The notes beneath the pieces are model-generated. The model had not been told where the DNA came from and did not search any database. It was given only the letters and a program-made list of their open reading frames with translations. Source: Calditerrivibrio sp. (lineage in GTDB: Bacteria; Chrysiogenota; Deferribacteres; Deferribacterales; Calditerrivibrionaceae). From it: a stretch of 16,387 nucleotides of DNA. The DNA is taken from the NCBI GenBank assembly GCA_020217115.1, contig JAIWOA010000044.1, positions 1 through 16,387 of the forward strand, written 5' to 3'. The position numbers were made by a program, and so were the translations under genes. Below, piece after piece: positions 14,719 to 16,387 of the stretch; positions within the stretch are counted from its first letter, which is position 1; every line of letters begins with the position of its first letter.

Positions 14719-16387
14719 AAACATTTAAAGGTATTGCAGCATCAGAAGGTATTGCTATAGGTAAAGCTTTTGTCTATGATCAGAATAAGCCAAAATTGTA
14801 CAAAAGATCTATAAGCCCATCACGGGTAGATCAGGAGATCGAACGATTTAGAAATGCTATAACTAAAACAGAATCCTACATAAATTACACTAAAGAGTTA
14901 TCTCAAAATAGCCTGGATAGTAATTATTCATTTATTTTCGATATATATTTGCTATTTTTAAAGGATGGGATGCTGGTAGATGAAACCATAAAATTAATAA
15001 AGGAAAATAATTTCTCAGCAGAATATGCCCTTAATAAGGTATCTAAAAATATCATGAATACCTTTGAATCATCCAGTGATGAGTACTTGAGGGAGAGAAA
15101 AAATGATATAGAGCATATTACCAATAAGCTGCTACTTTTTTTGGATGGAGATGGGATATCTTTGAGTGGTGTAGAGGATGGTTCAATAGTAATTGCCCAC
15201 GATATTTCCCCATCTGTTCTTGTTCAGCTGCTTCAATCGAATATTTTGGGTTTTGCTACAGATATGGGGAGTAAAGTAACACATACCTCAATTATTGCAA
15301 GGGCAGTTAGTTTGCCTGCTGTGGTGGGGTTGAGTAACATTACAAATAGTATCGAAACTGGGGATATTTTAATATTAGATGCCTTTGAAGGTATTGTAAT
15401 TGTAAATCCGGATAGGGATGAGCTTCAAAAATATACACAACTCAAAGATAGGTACGTAGAGTATATTGATATATTAAATTCTGATAGTGCTATTCCAGAC
15501 TTGTATACTGAGGACAATGTCAAGGTAGATCTATTTTTAAACATAGAGATAAATGAAGAGTTAAAACAGAATTATATAGATCTTTCCAACGGGATAGGGC
15601 TCTACAGGACAGAATTCATATATCTTACAAGGGGAGATGTGTCTGAGGAGGAACAGTTTCAGATATTAAAGGATGCTGTTTTAAGGGCAAATGGAAAAGA
15701 GGTTGTCATCAGGACTTTTGATTTAGGTGGAGAGAAGCTTAGTTCCCTTTTACCACATCCCGAAGAGGTAAATCCTGCTCTTGGACTCAGGGCAATAAGG
15801 TATTCTTTGAAGTTTAAAGATTTTTTCAAAAAGCAGCTCAGGGCAATATTAAGAGTTGCCTTTCTTGGAAATGTTTCCATAATGTTTCCTATGGTTGGTA
15901 ATGTACATGAAATTATTAATATAAAAGATGTTTTGAATGAAGTTAAAAATGAGTTACAGATGTCAAGTATCCCCTTTGGGCATACAAAAATAGGTGTGAT
16001 GGTTGAACTTCCTTCAGCTGCTATTATGGCTGATAAATTGGCTGAACATGTAGATTTCTTTAGTGTAGGGACGAATGATCTAACGCAATATACCCTTGGT
16101 GTTGACAGAAATAATGAGTATGTCTCAGATATATTTGATCCCATTAATCCGGCGATTATACAGTTATTAAAGAATGTTATAGATGCATCATTCAAAAAAA
16201 ATATTAGTGCCACCATATGCGGTGAGATGGCTGGCGATCCTTTGTTTATACCTATTCTAATTGGTCTTGGGTATAGGAATCTCAGTATGACACCTACAAA
16301 TATATTAAAGGCAAGGTATGTTGTCAGGCATGTCAAAGTTTCTGACTGTGAAAGATTGGTTCTGGATGTTATAGATGCTTTTGAACT
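14715..16387 (+). CDS. ptsI: PTS Enzyme I (phosphoenolpyruvate-protein phosphotransferase), 3' end outside window
   Basis: Enzyme I takes phosphate from phosphoenolpyruvate and passes it to HPr. The frame is open from ATG 14715 to the window end, 557 codons, so roughly the last 20-30 residues are missing (E. coli has 575). The N-terminal part starts FKGIAASEGIAIGKA. The helical HPr-binding region follows, then active-site His190 in KVTHTSIIARAVSLPAVVG (E. coli His189). The PEP-binding barrel shows GIGLYRTEF, RTFDLGGEK, NPALGLRAIR, VELPSAA, SVGTNDLTQYTLGVDR and CGEMAGDP with Cys502, the same number as in E. coli. GGEK replaces the common GGDK. There is no N-terminal GAF domain, so this is the sugar-type EI and not PtsP. 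The ATGA overlap ties it to ptsH. Confidence 0.97.
   Translation, partial: MKTFKGIAASEGIAIGKAFVYDQNKPKLYKRSISPSRVDQEIERFRNAITKTESYINYTKELSQNSLDSNYSFIFDIYLLFLKDGMLVDETIKLIKENNFSAEYALNKVSKNIMNTFESSSDEYLRERKNDIEHITNKLLLFLDGDGISLSGVEDGSIVIAHDISPSVLVQLLQSNILGFATDMGSKVTHTSIIARAVSLPAVVGLSNITNSIETGDILILDAFEGIVIVNPDRDELQKYTQLKDRYVEYIDILNSDSAIPDLYTEDNVKVDLFLNIEINEELKQNYIDLSNGIGLYRTEFIYLTRGDVSEEEQFQILKDAVLRANGKEVVIRTFDLGGEKLSSLLPHPEEVNPALGLRAIRYSLKFKDFFKKQLRAILRVAFLGNVSIMFPMVGNVHEIINIKDVLNEVKNELQMSSIPFGHTKIGVMVELPSAAIMADKLAEHVDFFSVGTNDLTQYTLGVDRNNEYVSDIFDPINPAIIQLLKNVIDASFKKNISATICGEMAGDPLFIPILIGLGYRNLSMTPTNILKARYVVRHVKVSDCERLVLDVIDAFE

Noticed and set aside
15659..16336. 225-codon open frame on the minus strand
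   Set aside because: It lies wholly opposite ptsI, whose conserved barrel motifs run through the same bases. Its translation shows no recognisable domain and looks like an antisense image.

Overview
The window is one continuous, plus-strand run of 22 genes (first and last cut by the window edges) from an AT-rich Gram-negative bacterium. A complete Kdo pathway together with LptC, LptA and LptB shows that the cell has a lipopolysaccharide outer membrane. The low GC content, heavy use of AGA/AGG for arginine, and a gene order that I recall from Geobacter-type bacteria (kds-pyrG-lpt-rpoN-hpf-hprK-rapZ-PTS) suggest a member of the Deferribacterota (Deferribacter/Calditerrivibrio type) or a relative. 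That placement is inference, with moderate confidence. I see no RNA genes, mobile elements, CRISPR arrays, terminators or convincing promoters. The longest non-coding gap is 22 bases.

Region 1 (1-1713), precursor and cofactor genes: the C-terminal part of glmM (glucosamine-1-phosphate for peptidoglycan and lipid A), pdxJ (vitamin B6) and acpS (activation of acyl carrier protein). Region 2 (1710-6273), Kdo synthesis: kdsB, pyrG, kdsA, kdsD and kdsC. These cover all four steps from ribulose-5-phosphate to CMP-Kdo, and CTP synthase (pyrG) sits among them and makes the CTP that KdsB uses. Region 3 (6240-7954), LPS transport: lptC, lptA and lptB, the inner-membrane anchor, periplasmic bridge and ATPase of the Lpt machine, with unusually large overlaps between genes.

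Region 4 (7951-12212), global regulation: rpoN (sigma-54), a long-form hpf (ribosome hibernation), ptsN (EIIA-Ntr), hprK (HPr kinase/phosphorylase) and rapZ. Region 5 (12215-16387), phosphotransferase system: mannose-family EIIA, EIIB, EIIC and EIID, then ptsH (HPr) and ptsI (Enzyme I, cut by the window end). HPr keeps both the phosphocarrier histidine and the regulatory serine, so Enzyme I and HprK should both act on it. The EIIC and EIID subunits are short and divergent.

Taken together the locus couples envelope precursor synthesis and LPS export with sigma-54 and with a PTS that looks at least partly regulatory. Nine junctions are four-base ATGA overlaps, so strong translational coupling is expected. 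No wholly unknown gene is present. The most interesting material is the degenerate mannose-type PTS with HprK, and the way the pathways are arranged.
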